This document shows, one piece after another, positions 10,593-20,914 of a DNA stretch of 64,000 nt (within the stretch, counting starts at the first letter, position 1; each line of letters begins with the position of its first letter). The stretch is from Rhodopseudomonas telluris (GTDB lineage: Bacteria > Pseudomonadota > Alphaproteobacteria > Rhizobiales > Xanthobacteraceae), in contig NZ_JBHLWM010000007.1 in NCBI RefSeq assembly GCF_042432815.1, forward strand, positions 35,248-99,247, in the 5' to 3' direction. The position numbers and the translations under genes were made by a program. The notes beneath the pieces are model-generated. The model searched no databases and had not been told where the DNA came from. It saw only the letters and a program-made list of their open reading frames with translations.

Positions 10593-10624
10593 AAGGGCGG
10601 CAGAGCGATCTGCCGCCCTTTTCG
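10593..10624. terminator. Strong rho-independent terminator
   Basis: AAGGGCGGCAGA at 10593-10604 pairs perfectly with TCTGCCGCCCTT at 10609-10620 around a GCGA tetraloop, followed by TTCG and a T-rich stretch. It ends the porin transcript. Confidence 0.93.
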
Positions 10625-11006
10625 TTTGTGCCGCGCCTGCGGTGGCCGAAGGTTGCCGGACAGGCCTGCACCACGGACGATCACGTCGTGGTCGAGTTGA
10701 GAGATGAGCCTGCGCGCCTCAACGGGTCATCGCCGGGCTCGAACGGCGCTACAGTCCAGGGCCTCCGTTGACCGGCCCGGGCGCCGCAACACGCGCTCTG
10801 CGCTCCTGGGCCACCCGCTTTCGCGGGTGATGACCAATAACGTAACGGCGCGGCCGCGCGATCCCCATCGTGGAATCGCTCGGCACGTTTTCGATGGTCT
10901 GGCCGCGCGCTAGCTGGCCGCAAATATCGCAATCGCTGGCCGGGCGCCAATTTGGCACGGCCAGCTTTGGATACTGTGGCTGCGCGCTGTCCGCCTGCCT
11001 TCCCGC
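10625..11006. other. Intergenic region with a partial family B repeat
   Basis: About 380 bases between convergent genes with no plausible coding sequence. Bases 10797 to about 10832 (CTGCGCTCCTGGGCCACCC, then GCTTTCGCGGGTGATGAC) resemble one half of the palindromic repeat seen complete at 18418-18516, so this looks like a decayed or partial copy. Confidence 0.5.
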
Positions 11007-12755
11007 TCAGCCGCCTGCCGGCGCCGCGCTTTGCACCTTGTCCTGCAGCGTAAAGATCTCGCCCGCGCGGGTCAGCACGGCATCACGTTGATGGAAGGCG
11101 TCCAGCGTCGAACGATGGCCGATCGACACGATCGTGGTGTCGGGCAGCTTGCGGTCGAGCAGGCGATACAGCGCGGCTTCGGAGGGCTCATCGAGCGAGG
11201 CGGTCGCTTCGTCGAGGAACAGGTATTGCGGCGCGTGTAGCAGCGCCCGCGCGATACCGAGGCGCTGCTGTTCGCCGAGCGAAAGCGTTCTATTCCAATG
11301 GCCGTGTTCGGCGAGTCGATCGGCGAGCGCCGGCAGGCCCACTTCCTTCAGCACTTCGCTGACCTGCGCGGGACTGAACGCGTCCGCCTCCGAGGGGTAG
11401 ACGATCGCGGCCTGCAGTTCGCCGACCGGGAAGTATGGCCGCTGCGGCAGCATCATCAGCGTGGCATCGGCCGGGATCGCGATCGAGCCGGAGCCGAACG
11501 GCCAGATCCCTGCGATAGCGCGGAACAGCGTCGATTTGCCGGAGCCTGAGGGGCCGGCGATCAGGGTGCGTTCCTTGCCGCTGATGCTGAAGTCGTCGGC
11601 GGCGATCAAGGGCTGCCCGGCCGGCAGGCTCAGCTTCAGGTCGTCGAGATCGATGGCGTTGCCGGTGGTCGTCTTGCGCGCCACGCCGGGATTGCTGCGC
11701 AGCGTGTTGGCGTTGTGGATCGCGACCTCAAAGCCATCGAGACGGGCAACCACCGACTGCCATTCGGCCAGCGTGCGATACGCAGTGATGAAGAACGACA
11801 GCGAGTCCTGCACGCTGCTGAAGGCCGATGCGGTCTGCATCAGGCCCCCGAGTTGGACCTTGCCGGCGAAATAGGCCGGCGCGACCAGGATGTAGGGGAA
11901 GATGATCGAGGCCTGCGAGTAGCTGGCGGTGAACGCCGTCAGCTTCTTGGTCCGACTCATGATCCGCATGAAGTTCTCGGCAACTAGCCCGAAGCGCGAC
12001 GCCAGCTTGCCACGCTCGGCCGGCTCGCCGCGCAGCAGCGCGATCTGCTCGGCATTCTCGCGCGCACGCACCAGATTGAACCGGAAATCCGCTTCGAACC
12101 GCTGCTGGCGGAAGTTCAGGTCAGCCAGCGGCGAGCCGATCCAGTGCGTCAAGGCGGTGCCGAGGATCGCATAGATCAGCGCGCCCCACACCAGATAGCC
12201 GGGGATCGGAATGTCGCGGCCGAACACGTGCAGCGGCGCTTCGTCGGACAGACCCCACAGGATCACCACGAAGGAGGCGAGGGTGACGACGGCGTTCAGC
12301 AGGCCCACGCCCAGCGCCAGCGTGCGCTCGACAAACAGCTGGGTATCTTCGGCGATACGCTGGTCGGGGTTGTCGGCGGCGTCGCCGAGCAGTTGCATCT
12401 TGTAGTGGTTGGCATCGTGCAGCCAATCGCCGAGATAGCGTTCGGTCATCCAGCGCCGCCAGCGGATCTGCAGCCACTGGTTGAGATACAGCTGATACAC
12501 TTTCAGCGCGATCCAGATCGCCGCCAGCACGCAGAAGTAGCTGAGCTGATAGACGAAGACGTCGAAGTTCCGCTCCTGCAGCGCGTTGTAGAAGACGTTG
12601 TTCCAGCGATTGAACAGCACCGAAAGACCGACGACCGCGAGTTCGATGACCACCACCGCCGTCAGCAGCGTCCATCCCATGCGTTTGTCTTCGGATTTGA
12701 AGTAGGGAGCAGCGATCCGCCAGACGGTGGCGAGGGTGGATCGGATATTGGTCAC
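11007..12755 (-). CDS. ABC transporter, permease fused to ATPase (SbmA/YddA-like)
   Basis: A 582-residue half-transporter. The N-terminal 350 or so residues are a membrane domain of the SbmA/BacA/YddA type (LFNRWNNVFYNALQERN, QWLQIRWRRW). The ATPase domain carries Walker A GPSGSGKST at about 401, the signature LSLGEQQ at about 491 and Walker B YLFLDEA at about 511. Relatives such as BacA-like proteins and Rv1819c take up peptides or cobalamin, or move very-long-chain acyl compounds. The GTG at 12755 was chosen because GGAG lies upstream and family members begin near this point. It is transcribed alone and diverges from the lactate permease gene. Confidence 0.88.
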   Translation of the reverse strand: MTNIRSTLATVWRIAAPYFKSEDKRMGWTLLTAVVVIELAVVGLSVLFNRWNNVFYNALQERNFDVFVYQLSYFCVLAAIWIALKVYQLYLNQWLQIRWRRWMTERYLGDWLHDANHYKMQLLGDAADNPDQRIAEDTQLFVERTLALGVGLLNAVVTLASFVVILWGLSDEAPLHVFGRDIPIPGYLVWGALIYAILGTALTHWIGSPLADLNFRQQRFEADFRFNLVRARENAEQIALLRGEPAERGKLASRFGLVAENFMRIMSRTKKLTAFTASYSQASIIFPYILVAPAYFAGKVQLGGLMQTASAFSSVQDSLSFFITAYRTLAEWQSVVARLDGFEVAIHNANTLRSNPGVARKTTTGNAIDLDDLKLSLPAGQPLIAADDFSISGKERTLIAGPSGSGKSTLFRAIAGIWPFGSGSIAIPADATLMMLPQRPYFPVGELQAAIVYPSEADAFSPAQVSEVLKEVGLPALADRLAEHGHWNRTLSLGEQQRLGIARALLHAPQYLFLDEATASLDEPSEAALYRLLDRKLPDTTIVSIGHRSTLDAFHQRDAVLTRAGEIFTLQDKVQSAAPAGG

Positions 12756-13014
12756 AGGATGGGGTTCTCCGGATGCGGCGCCTCCGAGCGGAGACGCGCT
12801 AGACGAAAGTTGTAGGTAAAACGAACTACAACGGCTTGTCGCGCCCTCTTGTCGCACCCTAGCATGAAGCCAAAGGTGGGGGATGGTGGCTGGCCGATTT
12901 CGCGAGGTTGTGAGCGTCCGTTAGCTGCCGCTCACTGTCCCGCGCGCGACGCACTCCCTTCTCGAATACCGGCAGCCAAAAGCCGGCCGCTCAATCTCGA
13001 AGGGAGGAATTCGG

Positions 13015-14679
13015 ATGTGGAATCAAATCTATGATCCGCTGGGAAGCGCGACGCTGTCGACCTTGGCGGCGGCGATCCCGGTGGTTACGCTGCTGGTGCT
13101 GATCGCCAGTGGCAAAGTGAAGGCACACCTCGCCGCCATCATCGCGCTGATCCTGGCCAATCTGATCGCGATCTTCGTGTTCACCATGCCGGCCAACATG
13201 TCGGTTCGCGCGTCGCTGCTTGGCGTGGTCACCGGCTTCTTCCCGATCGGCTGGATCGTCCTCAACGTCATCTTCCTCTATCGCATCACGGTCGAGACCG
13301 GCCGGTTCGAATTACTGCAACGGGCGATCGGCGGTGTCACCACCGATCGCCGGCTGCAGCTGCTGCTGATCGCCTTCGCGTTCGGCGCGTTCTTCGAGGG
13401 CGCCTCGGGCTTCGGCACGCCGGTGGCGATCACCGCCGCGATCCTGATCGGGCTTGGCTTCTCGCCGCTCGCCGCCTCAGGCCTGTCGCTGATCGCCAAC
13501 ACCGCGCCGGTGGCTTACGGCGCGCTCGGCACCCCGATCCAGGGCCTCGCCTCGGTGACCGGCCTCGATCCCTACACGCTCGGTGCGATGGTCGGCCGGC
13601 AATTGCCGTTCTTCTCGCTGCTGGTGCCGTTCTGGCTGATCTGGGCGTTCGCGGGTTTCCGCGGCATGATCCAGATCTGGCCGGCCATTCTGGTGACCGG
13701 CGTTGGCTTCGCGGTCCCGCAATTCGTGATCTCGAACTACATCAATCCGTGGATCGTCGACATCGGCGCCTCGCTGATCTCGATGGGCTGTCTGATCCTG
13801 TTCCTGAAGGTGTGGCAGCCGAAGGAGCTGTGGTTGTCGCCGAAGCTGCGCGGCAACGACGAGTCGGCCGCGACCATGAAGCCGCCGAAGCCGATGGACA
13901 CCGCCAAGCTGAGTCAGGCGCAACTGTGGGGCGCGCTGCTGCCTTGGATCATCGTTTGTCTGGTGATGCTGATCTGGGGCACCGGCCTGTTCAAGAGCTG
14001 GGCGAACTCGATCTTCATCTGGAACTACCCGGTGCCTGAGCTCGACAAGATGATCTACAAAGTTCCGCCGGTCGCTGCCAAGCCGACGCCGGAGGGCGCG
14101 GTGTTCAGCTTCACCTATCTGTCGTTCACCGGCACCGGCATGTTGCTGGCGGCGCTGATCTCGGGCGTGCTGATGGGGATCTCGCCGGCCAAGATGGTCG
14201 TCGAATACGGCCGCACCATCCGGCTGTGCGCGATCTCGCTGATCACCATCTCGGCGATGCTGGCGATCGGCACGCTGACCCGGCTGTCCGGCGTCGACGC
14301 GACGCTCGGTCTCGCCTTCGCGGCGACCGGCGTGCTGTATCCGTTCTTCGGCACGCTGCTCGGCTGGCTCGGCGTGGCGCTGACCGGATCGGACACGGCC
14401 TCGAACGTGCTGTTCGGCAATCTGCAGAAGATCACCTCCGAACAGCTCGGCCTGTCGCCGATCCTGATGAGCGCCGCCAATTCGTCGGGCGGCGTGATGG
14501 GCAAGATGATCGATGCGCAATCGATCGTGGTGGCCTCGACCGCGACCAATTGGTACGGCCACGAAGGCTCGATCCTGCGCTACGTGTTCCTGCATTCGAT
14601 CACGCTGGCCTGCCTGGTCGGCGTGCTGGTGATGCTGCAGGCCTACGTCTATCCGTTCACCGCGATGGTCCTGAAATAG
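13015..14679 (+). CDS. lldP: L-lactate permease (LctP family)
   Basis: A 554-residue polytopic membrane protein of the LctP family (LldP/GlcA), proton-linked importers of L-lactate, D-lactate and glycolate. The conserved stretch FFEGASGFGTPVAI and the repeated GALGTPI and GSDTASN motifs are present, with at least twelve hydrophobic segments. The start follows a strong AAGGGAGG site six to seven bases before the ATG. No lactate dehydrogenase is adjacent. Because glcDEF lies 5 kb upstream, glycolate is a reasonable alternative substrate. A perfect terminator follows. Confidence 0.92.
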   Translation: MWNQIYDPLGSATLSTLAAAIPVVTLLVLIASGKVKAHLAAIIALILANLIAIFVFTMPANMSVRASLLGVVTGFFPIGWIVLNVIFLYRITVETGRFELLQRAIGGVTTDRRLQLLLIAFAFGAFFEGASGFGTPVAITAAILIGLGFSPLAASGLSLIANTAPVAYGALGTPIQGLASVTGLDPYTLGAMVGRQLPFFSLLVPFWLIWAFAGFRGMIQIWPAILVTGVGFAVPQFVISNYINPWIVDIGASLISMGCLILFLKVWQPKELWLSPKLRGNDESAATMKPPKPMDTAKLSQAQLWGALLPWIIVCLVMLIWGTGLFKSWANSIFIWNYPVPELDKMIYKVPPVAAKPTPEGAVFSFTYLSFTGTGMLLAALISGVLMGISPAKMVVEYGRTIRLCAISLITISAMLAIGTLTRLSGVDATLGLAFAATGVLYPFFGTLLGWLGVALTGSDTASNVLFGNLQKITSEQLGLSPILMSAANSSGGVMGKMIDAQSIVVASTATNWYGHEGSILRYVFLHSITLACLVGVLVMLQAYVYPFTAMVLK

Positions 14680-14700
14680 CCATCCGGGACGGTGAAATTG

Positions 14701-14730
14701 CAAACCCCGCGGCGCGAGCCGCGGGGTTTG
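14701..14730. terminator. Rho-independent terminator after lldP
   Basis: CAAACCCCGCGGC at 14701-14713 and GCCGCGGGGTTTG at 14718-14730 form a perfect 13-bp stem around a GCGA loop. The T-run is inside the distal arm, so termination should be moderate to strong. Confidence 0.88.
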
Positions 14731-14815
14731 GCGTTTCAGGACGGTCGTCGTCGGTCTGGTCAAGCCGGCCGCGCGCGGGATACAGACGAGACATCACCAC
14801 AGCACGCGAGGCAAA

Positions 14816-15229
14816 ATGCGTTCGACTTCACTGCTGACATCCATTGCACTAGCCGCGGCATTCGTCGCCGGATCGACCGGGATGCTGCGGGCGCAGCCCG
14901 CCGGCGAGTTTCCGTTCGGTCTGGAGATGACGCTCGAAGCAGCGCCGAAGCCGGGCTCGAAGCGCATTCCGAACATCGAGATCGACGACAAGGGTGAGGC
15001 GCGGGTCGAACTGTGGTGCAAGGGCGGTACCGGGCAGTTCTCGGTGGCCGGAAATACCGTGATCTTCGTGCCGGGCTCGATCGACAACCGGGCCTGCCCG
15101 CCCGACCGCGCCCAGGCCGATGACGCACTGGTCGCGGCACTGTCGGCCGCGACGACATGGACGCGGCAGGGCGATTACCTCACGCTCTCGGGCGGCGAGA
15201 CGCTGCGGTTTCGGCTGAATACCAACTAG
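14816..15229 (+). CDS. Secreted META/HslJ-like protein
   Basis: A 137-residue protein with an N-terminal signal peptide (hydrophobic core about residues 5-22, cleavage probably after LRAQ). The mature part contains WCKGGTGQFSV and ends in YLTLSGGETLRF, which resembles the META domain of HslJ-type periplasmic or outer-membrane stress proteins. Two cysteines (in LWCKG and RACPP) could form a disulfide. It has its own leader after the lldP terminator and is followed by repeats, so it appears monocistronic. The function is unknown and the family call is moderate. Confidence 0.65.
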   Translation: MRSTSLLTSIALAAAFVAGSTGMLRAQPAGEFPFGLEMTLEAAPKPGSKRIPNIEIDDKGEARVELWCKGGTGQFSVAGNTVIFVPGSIDNRACPPDRAQADDALVAALSAATTWTRQGDYLTLSGGETLRFRLNTN

Positions 15230-15251
15230 TCAGACCAGCAGAACCTCTCCC

Positions 15252-15333
15252 CGTCATTGCGAGTGAAGCGAAGCAATCCAGCGGCGCCGTGCACCAGGCT
15301 GGATTGCTGGTCGCTTCGCTCCTCGCAATGACG
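15252..15333. repeat. Dispersed palindromic repeat, family A (copy 2)
   Basis: It begins CGTCATTGCGAGTGAAGCG and ends CTCCTCGCAATGACG with AGCAATCCAG and TGGATTGC arms, 22 bases after the META-like gene. Its ends match the copies at 5371, 47653 and 55275. Confidence 0.9.
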
Positions 15334-15372
15334 AGAGTGGAGAGTCTTTTTCCAGAACAACTAGTCATCGTT

Positions 15373-15411
15373 GTCATTCCGGGCTCGCGCTGCGCGCGCC
15401 CCGGGATGACG
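15373..15411. repeat. Short palindromic repeat, GTCATTCCGGG type
   Basis: GTCATTCCGGGCTCGCGC faces GCGCGCCCCGGGATGAC, giving a compact inverted repeat 39 bases after the family A copy. It lies between convergent genes and may act as a bidirectional barrier to transcription. Confidence 0.75.
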
Positions 15412-15439
15412 GGTTTGAGGTTGGTGCCAGTCGCGGCTG

Positions 15440-16954
15440 CTAATCAGCCGCGTGGTCACCTAAGATCAAATCGGCGCACAGCGCAGCCGACTGAATCGCG
15501 CCGCTATGGCCGCCGATGCCTGAGTAGGATGAGGCGAGGTAGAGGCCGGGCAGCACGGTGCGCGGCGTGCGATAGGGCTTGCCGCTGCCGTCCGGTGGCA
15601 GTGGCGCGAAGCCATAGACCGAGCCTTCCGGCGCGCCGAGATATTGCTGCACCGACATCGCGACGTTGAACGAACTCGCCGTGACGGCGCCGGCGAGGCC
15701 CGGATAGAGACGATCGAGATTGTGGATGATCGCCTGCTGCCAGCGTGCACGCTTGGCGCGGTAGTCATCCTGCGACAGGCCGCTCCAGTTCGCGAGCCGG
15801 TCGGGGCCGACCACCGATAGGACGTAGGGCGGCGCCGGCACGCCGGAGTCGATCGCCGCGTAGTCGGCGAGCGCCAGCGGCGGCATCCGGTCGCCGGGCT
15901 CGTTCGCCATCAGGGCTTTGCCCTCCGCGTAGGACGCGAGTGTGCGCATCCAGTCCGGCAGCAACTGCGTAACGAAGCTGCTGACGCCAAATTCGCGCGG
16001 CGGGGCCGAGAGCCCGAGCGTCAACGCGAACAGCGAGAGCCCGAGCGGACGATCCGCGTAGCTGTCGGTCAGTCGCGCGGCCTGCGCCTCCGGCATCATC
16101 GCCGCCAGCGTCGCCGGCGCGGCGTTGCCGATGACGGTGGTCGCCTCGATGGTCTGCGGATCGCCGCCGTCGCGCGCCGTGTGGGTAATGCGGCTCGCCG
16201 CGCCGTCCTCGCCGATCTCGATGCCGCTGACGAAACGGCGAAGCAGCACATCGCCGCCGGCCTTGCGGATCGAGCGCGCGATCGCGCTCGACAGCCGCTG
16301 CGATCCGCCCTGCACGAAGCGCGCGCCGGCGAGCAGGAAGCCGCCCTGCATGATCGCGAACGGGACCCACCATTGCTGGGACGTGTCGTCGTGGACGTAA
16401 GAGAGATTGCCGGCGATCGCGCATTTCAGCGCTTCATTATCGCCGAACAGCGCCTGCAGCTTGTCGGCTAGCGATACCGACCAGTCGGAAAACTCCGGCG
16501 ACAGCGCGAACACCGCATCGAGTCCACCGTCGCCAGCGGCGCTCGCCAGCCGCTGCATCTCGCTGAGGAAGCGGTCGATCGCGGCGGCCGCATCCGGGAA
16601 ACGCGAGGTCAGCGCGGCGCGCGCGCCATCCAAACTGTCGGGCAGCACAAACGGGGTGCCGAGCGGACCGCCGCGAATCTCGTACAGCGCGCCGGCCGGA
16701 ATCCACTGGACGCCGTCGAGCGCGCCGGCACGCGTCAGTGCGGCGTGTTTGGGATCCTGCGGGTGATGCGGGTCGCCGGTGAGATGCAGCGAGCCTTCGA
16801 CGAACAGGTCGCCGACCTTGTAGCTCGAGGCGGCGCCGCCCACCGAATTGCTGCGCTCGATCACCACCACGCGGCGCCCGTCATGGGCAAGGATCGCGCC
16901 TGCCGTCAGCCCGCCGAGGCCGGCGCCAATCACCACTACGTCCGTGCGCGTCAT
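15440..16954 (-). CDS. Phytoene-desaturase/carotene-isomerase-like flavoprotein
   Basis: A 504-residue FAD-dependent oxidoreductase. The N-terminal dinucleotide-binding motif VVVIGAGLGGLTAGAILA is followed by an acidic strand end (VVVIERS) and GGAASSY, as in the CrtI/CrtISO family. The C-terminus has the family's FAD-contacting region (LPGLYLASSYSGIGGHSGAI). No crt, bch or puf genes are adjacent, so it is probably not the main carotenoid desaturase; these enzymes also act as isomerases, retinol saturases or on other polyenes. It is transcribed alone on the minus strand. Confidence 0.8.
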   Translation of the reverse strand: MTRTDVVVIGAGLGGLTAGAILAHDGRRVVVIERSNSVGGAASSYKVGDLFVEGSLHLTGDPHHPQDPKHAALTRAGALDGVQWIPAGALYEIRGGPLGTPFVLPDSLDGARAALTSRFPDAAAAIDRFLSEMQRLASAAGDGGLDAVFALSPEFSDWSVSLADKLQALFGDNEALKCAIAGNLSYVHDDTSQQWWVPFAIMQGGFLLAGARFVQGGSQRLSSAIARSIRKAGGDVLLRRFVSGIEIGEDGAASRITHTARDGGDPQTIEATTVIGNAAPATLAAMMPEAQAARLTDSYADRPLGLSLFALTLGLSAPPREFGVSSFVTQLLPDWMRTLASYAEGKALMANEPGDRMPPLALADYAAIDSGVPAPPYVLSVVGPDRLANWSGLSQDDYRAKRARWQQAIIHNLDRLYPGLAGAVTASSFNVAMSVQQYLGAPEGSVYGFAPLPPDGSGKPYRTPRTVLPGLYLASSYSGIGGHSGAIQSAALCADLILGDHAAD

Positions 16955-17016
16955 TCAGTCGAGTTCCTGCCGCCGAGAAGGGCGCTTCATTGCTGCAACG
17001 CGGCGGCATGTCAAAT

Positions 17017-17036
17017 GGCCGCCCGGGCGGGCGGCC
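17017..17036 (-). terminator. GC-rich hairpin after the unknown secreted protein gene
   Basis: GGCCGCCC at 17017-17024 pairs with GGGCGGCC at 17029-17036 around a four-base loop, just past the stop at 17044 on the minus strand. The following ATTTGAC is only weakly T-rich, so termination is likely but not certain. Confidence 0.45.
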
Positions 17037-17043
17037 GAGCCCG

Positions 17044-18240
17044 CTATGGCGACTGCCAGGTCGAGCTTTCGGAATCCCAGCGCTGGCCCTTCAGCTCCTT
17101 GGCCAGCGCCGCGACCGCGCCGCCATCGCTGCGGGGCTCAGCTTCCTCGTCGCCGGTTGAATCGTCATTAATGTTCAGCTTCGGGCCGGTGCTTTCGTCC
17201 GCCGTGGTGTCGGTCGGGTTACCGACCCACAGCAGCAGCTTGTCGGTCGTGCCCGGCTTGTCGGCGCTGACCATGGCCTCGACCTCGATGGTCTCGGTGA
17301 GCTGCAGCGAGGGGACCAGCGTGCTGGGCTTCTTGAAGGTCAGCTTCAGCTTGCCGGTATTGTCGTTCCAAGCCGAGGTGGCGAGCGTGGCGCCGAGTGT
17401 CTGCGACAGCACGCCGGCAACCGTGGTGGCGATTTTGTCGCGGTTCAGCTTGTCGCCGTCGCGCCAGCCGGCGGCCGGGAACAGGATGGTGCGGTCCATC
17501 TGGATGATGCCGTTGGTCCAGCCCGCGGCGGTCACGCCGGGGAAGGTCTTGGCCTTGGCGATCAGTGCCGGGGCGTGCGCCGGGTCGGTGGTCAGGTTGA
17601 TCACCAGCGTGCCCGCGCGCAATGCGTCGCAGCCGACGCTGAGGCTCGACAAGGTCACTTCGAGATTCTGGCCCTTCAGCGTCTTCAGGAAGTCCGCCGC
17701 GGATTCCAGGCTGACCCGGATGCCGACGGCCTCCGGGGACACCTCGGTGAAATCCTTCGGCGCCGACGCGATGCTTTCGTCGCTCGACTGGTTCTCCAGA
17801 TATTCCTTCTCCGAGAGATCCGAATTGTCGTTCGAGGCGATCTCGTGAACCGTGGTGCCGATGCTGATCTGGCCCTTGAAGTCGACGGTTTCGCCGTTCT
17901 GCTTCCGGGCGAGTTTCACCGTCACCGGGGCCTTGTCGCTGGTGGTCTGGGTGGTCCCGGTGAGGGCAGGGCCGTTGGCCTGCAAATTGGCGACGAAGCG
18001 ATCCTTGTGGTCGGAACCCTTGGCGGGCGCGTAGCAAACGTCGAGCACCGCCGAGGTCACCACCCTGCCCTGGCGGGTTTCCTTCAGGATGACGTCGGCG
18101 CCGTCCATGAAGCCGTCGAGCGCGGTGAAATAGCGCGTCTCGGTCGTCGGCGCCCCCGCTTTTGGCGCTGCCTTGCTCTGGGCACGGGCCAAATCGGTCG
18201 CAGGCAGCAGCATCAGCAGGCTGAACAGGAGCGCGCGCAT
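17044..18240 (-). CDS. Secreted protein of unknown function (398 aa)
   Basis: I do not recognise this protein. It starts with a signal peptide (MRALLFSLLMLLPATDLARAQ). The mature part has no further membrane segment, only two cysteines (in LDVCYAP and LSVGCDAL) and a beta-rich, charged sequence with NDDSTGDEEAEP near the C-terminus. The ATG at 18240 is preferred because the signal peptide begins there; a longer open frame upstream runs into a palindromic repeat. A periplasmic or cell-surface location is likely. It sits alone between the flavoprotein gene and groEL. Confidence 0.75.
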   Translation of the reverse strand: MRALLFSLLMLLPATDLARAQSKAAPKAGAPTTETRYFTALDGFMDGADVILKETRQGRVVTSAVLDVCYAPAKGSDHKDRFVANLQANGPALTGTTQTTSDKAPVTVKLARKQNGETVDFKGQISIGTTVHEIASNDNSDLSEKEYLENQSSDESIASAPKDFTEVSPEAVGIRVSLESAADFLKTLKGQNLEVTLSSLSVGCDALRAGTLVINLTTDPAHAPALIAKAKTFPGVTAAGWTNGIIQMDRTILFPAAGWRDGDKLNRDKIATTVAGVLSQTLGATLATSAWNDNTGKLKLTFKKPSTLVPSLQLTETIEVEAMVSADKPGTTDKLLLWVGNPTDTTADESTGPKLNINDDSTGDEEAEPRSDGGAVAALAKELKGQRWDSESSTWQSP

Positions 18241-18417
18241 CGGGTGATTCCTCGCAGGATTCGTCGGGCTGGAAGCCTTGTTTGATTCGAAGTGGACCGA
18301 ACCAAGGCCTGCGTAGCAAATCGCCGGGCATTCGCCAAAGAACATGGCGGCGTGGCGAGGGACGAAGTGGCCGCGGCTCATTGGAGGTGTTCCGTAGCGG
18401 CCGTTCGACATCAAAGT

Positions 18418-18516
18418 CGTCATCCCCGCGCATGCGGTGATCCAGTATCCCAGAGCGCTCGTGTTCACTTCCGCTGCTCTGGGATACTGGGTCGCCCGCC
18501 TTCGCGGGCGATGACG
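18418..18516. repeat. Dispersed palindromic repeat, family B
   Basis: It begins CGTCATCCCCGCGCATGCGG and ends CGCCTTCGCGGGCGATGACG; the inner arms CCAGTATCCCAGAGC and GCTCTGGGATACTGG are complementary, so the whole 99 bases fold into one extended hairpin. A partial relative lies near 10797-10832. Confidence 0.9.
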
Positions 18517-18568
18517 GGGAATTTGCGGGGCGGCCCGGGTGTCGATCCGGCGGCATCAATCGGCCCCA

Positions 18569-18599
18569 AAAACAACAAGGCCGCCCGGAGGCGGCCTTG
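18569..18599 (-). terminator. Terminator of the groESL operon
   Basis: CAAGGCCGCC at 18576-18585 and GGCGGCCTTG at 18590-18599 form a 10-bp stem with a four-base loop. On the minus strand it is followed by TTGTTTTTGG, so it is a rho-independent terminator about 30 bases after the groEL stop. Confidence 0.92.
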
Positions 18600-18630
18600 C
18601 GTGATCGTTATCGGTCAGAGAAGCGCGGGC

Positions 18631-20277
<1,647 letters not shown>

Positions 20278-20309
20278 TCAAGTCTCTCCTGATGTCTGGT
20301 GAAGGGTGA

Positions 20310-20606
20310 TCAGCCGACCACGCCCATGATGTCCGACTCCTTCATGATCAGGAGTTCCTGGCCGTCCAGCTTGATCTCGGTGCCCGACCACTTGCCGAAC
20401 AGCACGCGGTCGCCGGCCTTGACGTCGATCGGGATCAGCTTGCCGGCCTCGTCGCGGCCGCCCGGGCCGACGGCGACCACTTCGCCTTCCTGCGGCTTCT
20501 CCTTGGCGGAGTCCGGAATGATGATGCCGCCCTTGGTCTTGGTTTCGGCGTCGATGCGCTTCACCACGACGCGGTCATGGAGTGGACGAAAATTGAGCTT
20601 AGCCAT
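20310..20606 (-). CDS. groES: Co-chaperonin GroES (10 kDa)
   Basis: A 98-residue protein starting MAKLNFRPLHDRVVVKR, with the mobile-loop region TKGGIIIPDSAKEKPQEG and the C-terminal LLIMKESDIMGVV typical of GroES. It forms the heptameric lid of GroEL. The ATG at 20606 follows a GGAGATC-like purine stretch on the minus strand (CTCCCCATGG context); upstream in-frame codons are leader sequence. A CIRCE operator lies about 80 bases upstream, implying HrcA repression and heat induction. Confidence 0.97.
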   Translation of the reverse strand: MAKLNFRPLHDRVVVKRIDAETKTKGGIIIPDSAKEKPQEGEVVAVGPGGRDEAGKLIPIDVKAGDRVLFGKWSGTEIKLDGQELLIMKESDIMGVVG

Positions 20607-20686
20607 GGGGAGATCCTGTACTGCGGGCTGGAGGTGCTCGGCTTCGAATGCCGGGTGGGTACGCGGGGCAAGAGTAGTCCGCGTTG

Positions 20687-20713
20687 TTGGCAATCGTGCT
20701 GCGAGAGTGCTAA
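20687..20713 (-). promoter_or_regulatory. CIRCE operator (HrcA binding site) of groESL
   Basis: Read on the minus strand the site is TTAGCACTC, nine bases, then GATTGCCAA. The first arm matches the CIRCE consensus TTAGCACTC exactly; the second (consensus GAGTGCTAA) matches at most positions. The 9-9-9 spacing is correct. It lies 81 bases before the groES start, where it would overlap the promoter or the early transcript and allow repression by HrcA. Confidence 0.88.
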
Positions 20714-20914
20714 TTGTCCGTCCCGAATATGGCTTGCTGCAGTTCCTGTCAAGCTAAGGGCTCTGTCTTCAGTGCTTAAGAGCTTGGTGAGGTGGATGGT
20801 AGATTCTGGCGGCTGAATCGTTGCGCGGGATCTTCGCCGAACGCATTGCCTGACGCGGCATTTTGCGGTTGTGTGGCGAAGGGGCGCATGGGGATGTTCT
20901 CTCGGGGAGAAGTT

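Noticed and set aside
10704..10913. 69-codon open frame in the gap behind the porin
   Set aside because: It overlaps a partial palindromic repeat and its composition is that of non-coding GC-rich DNA.
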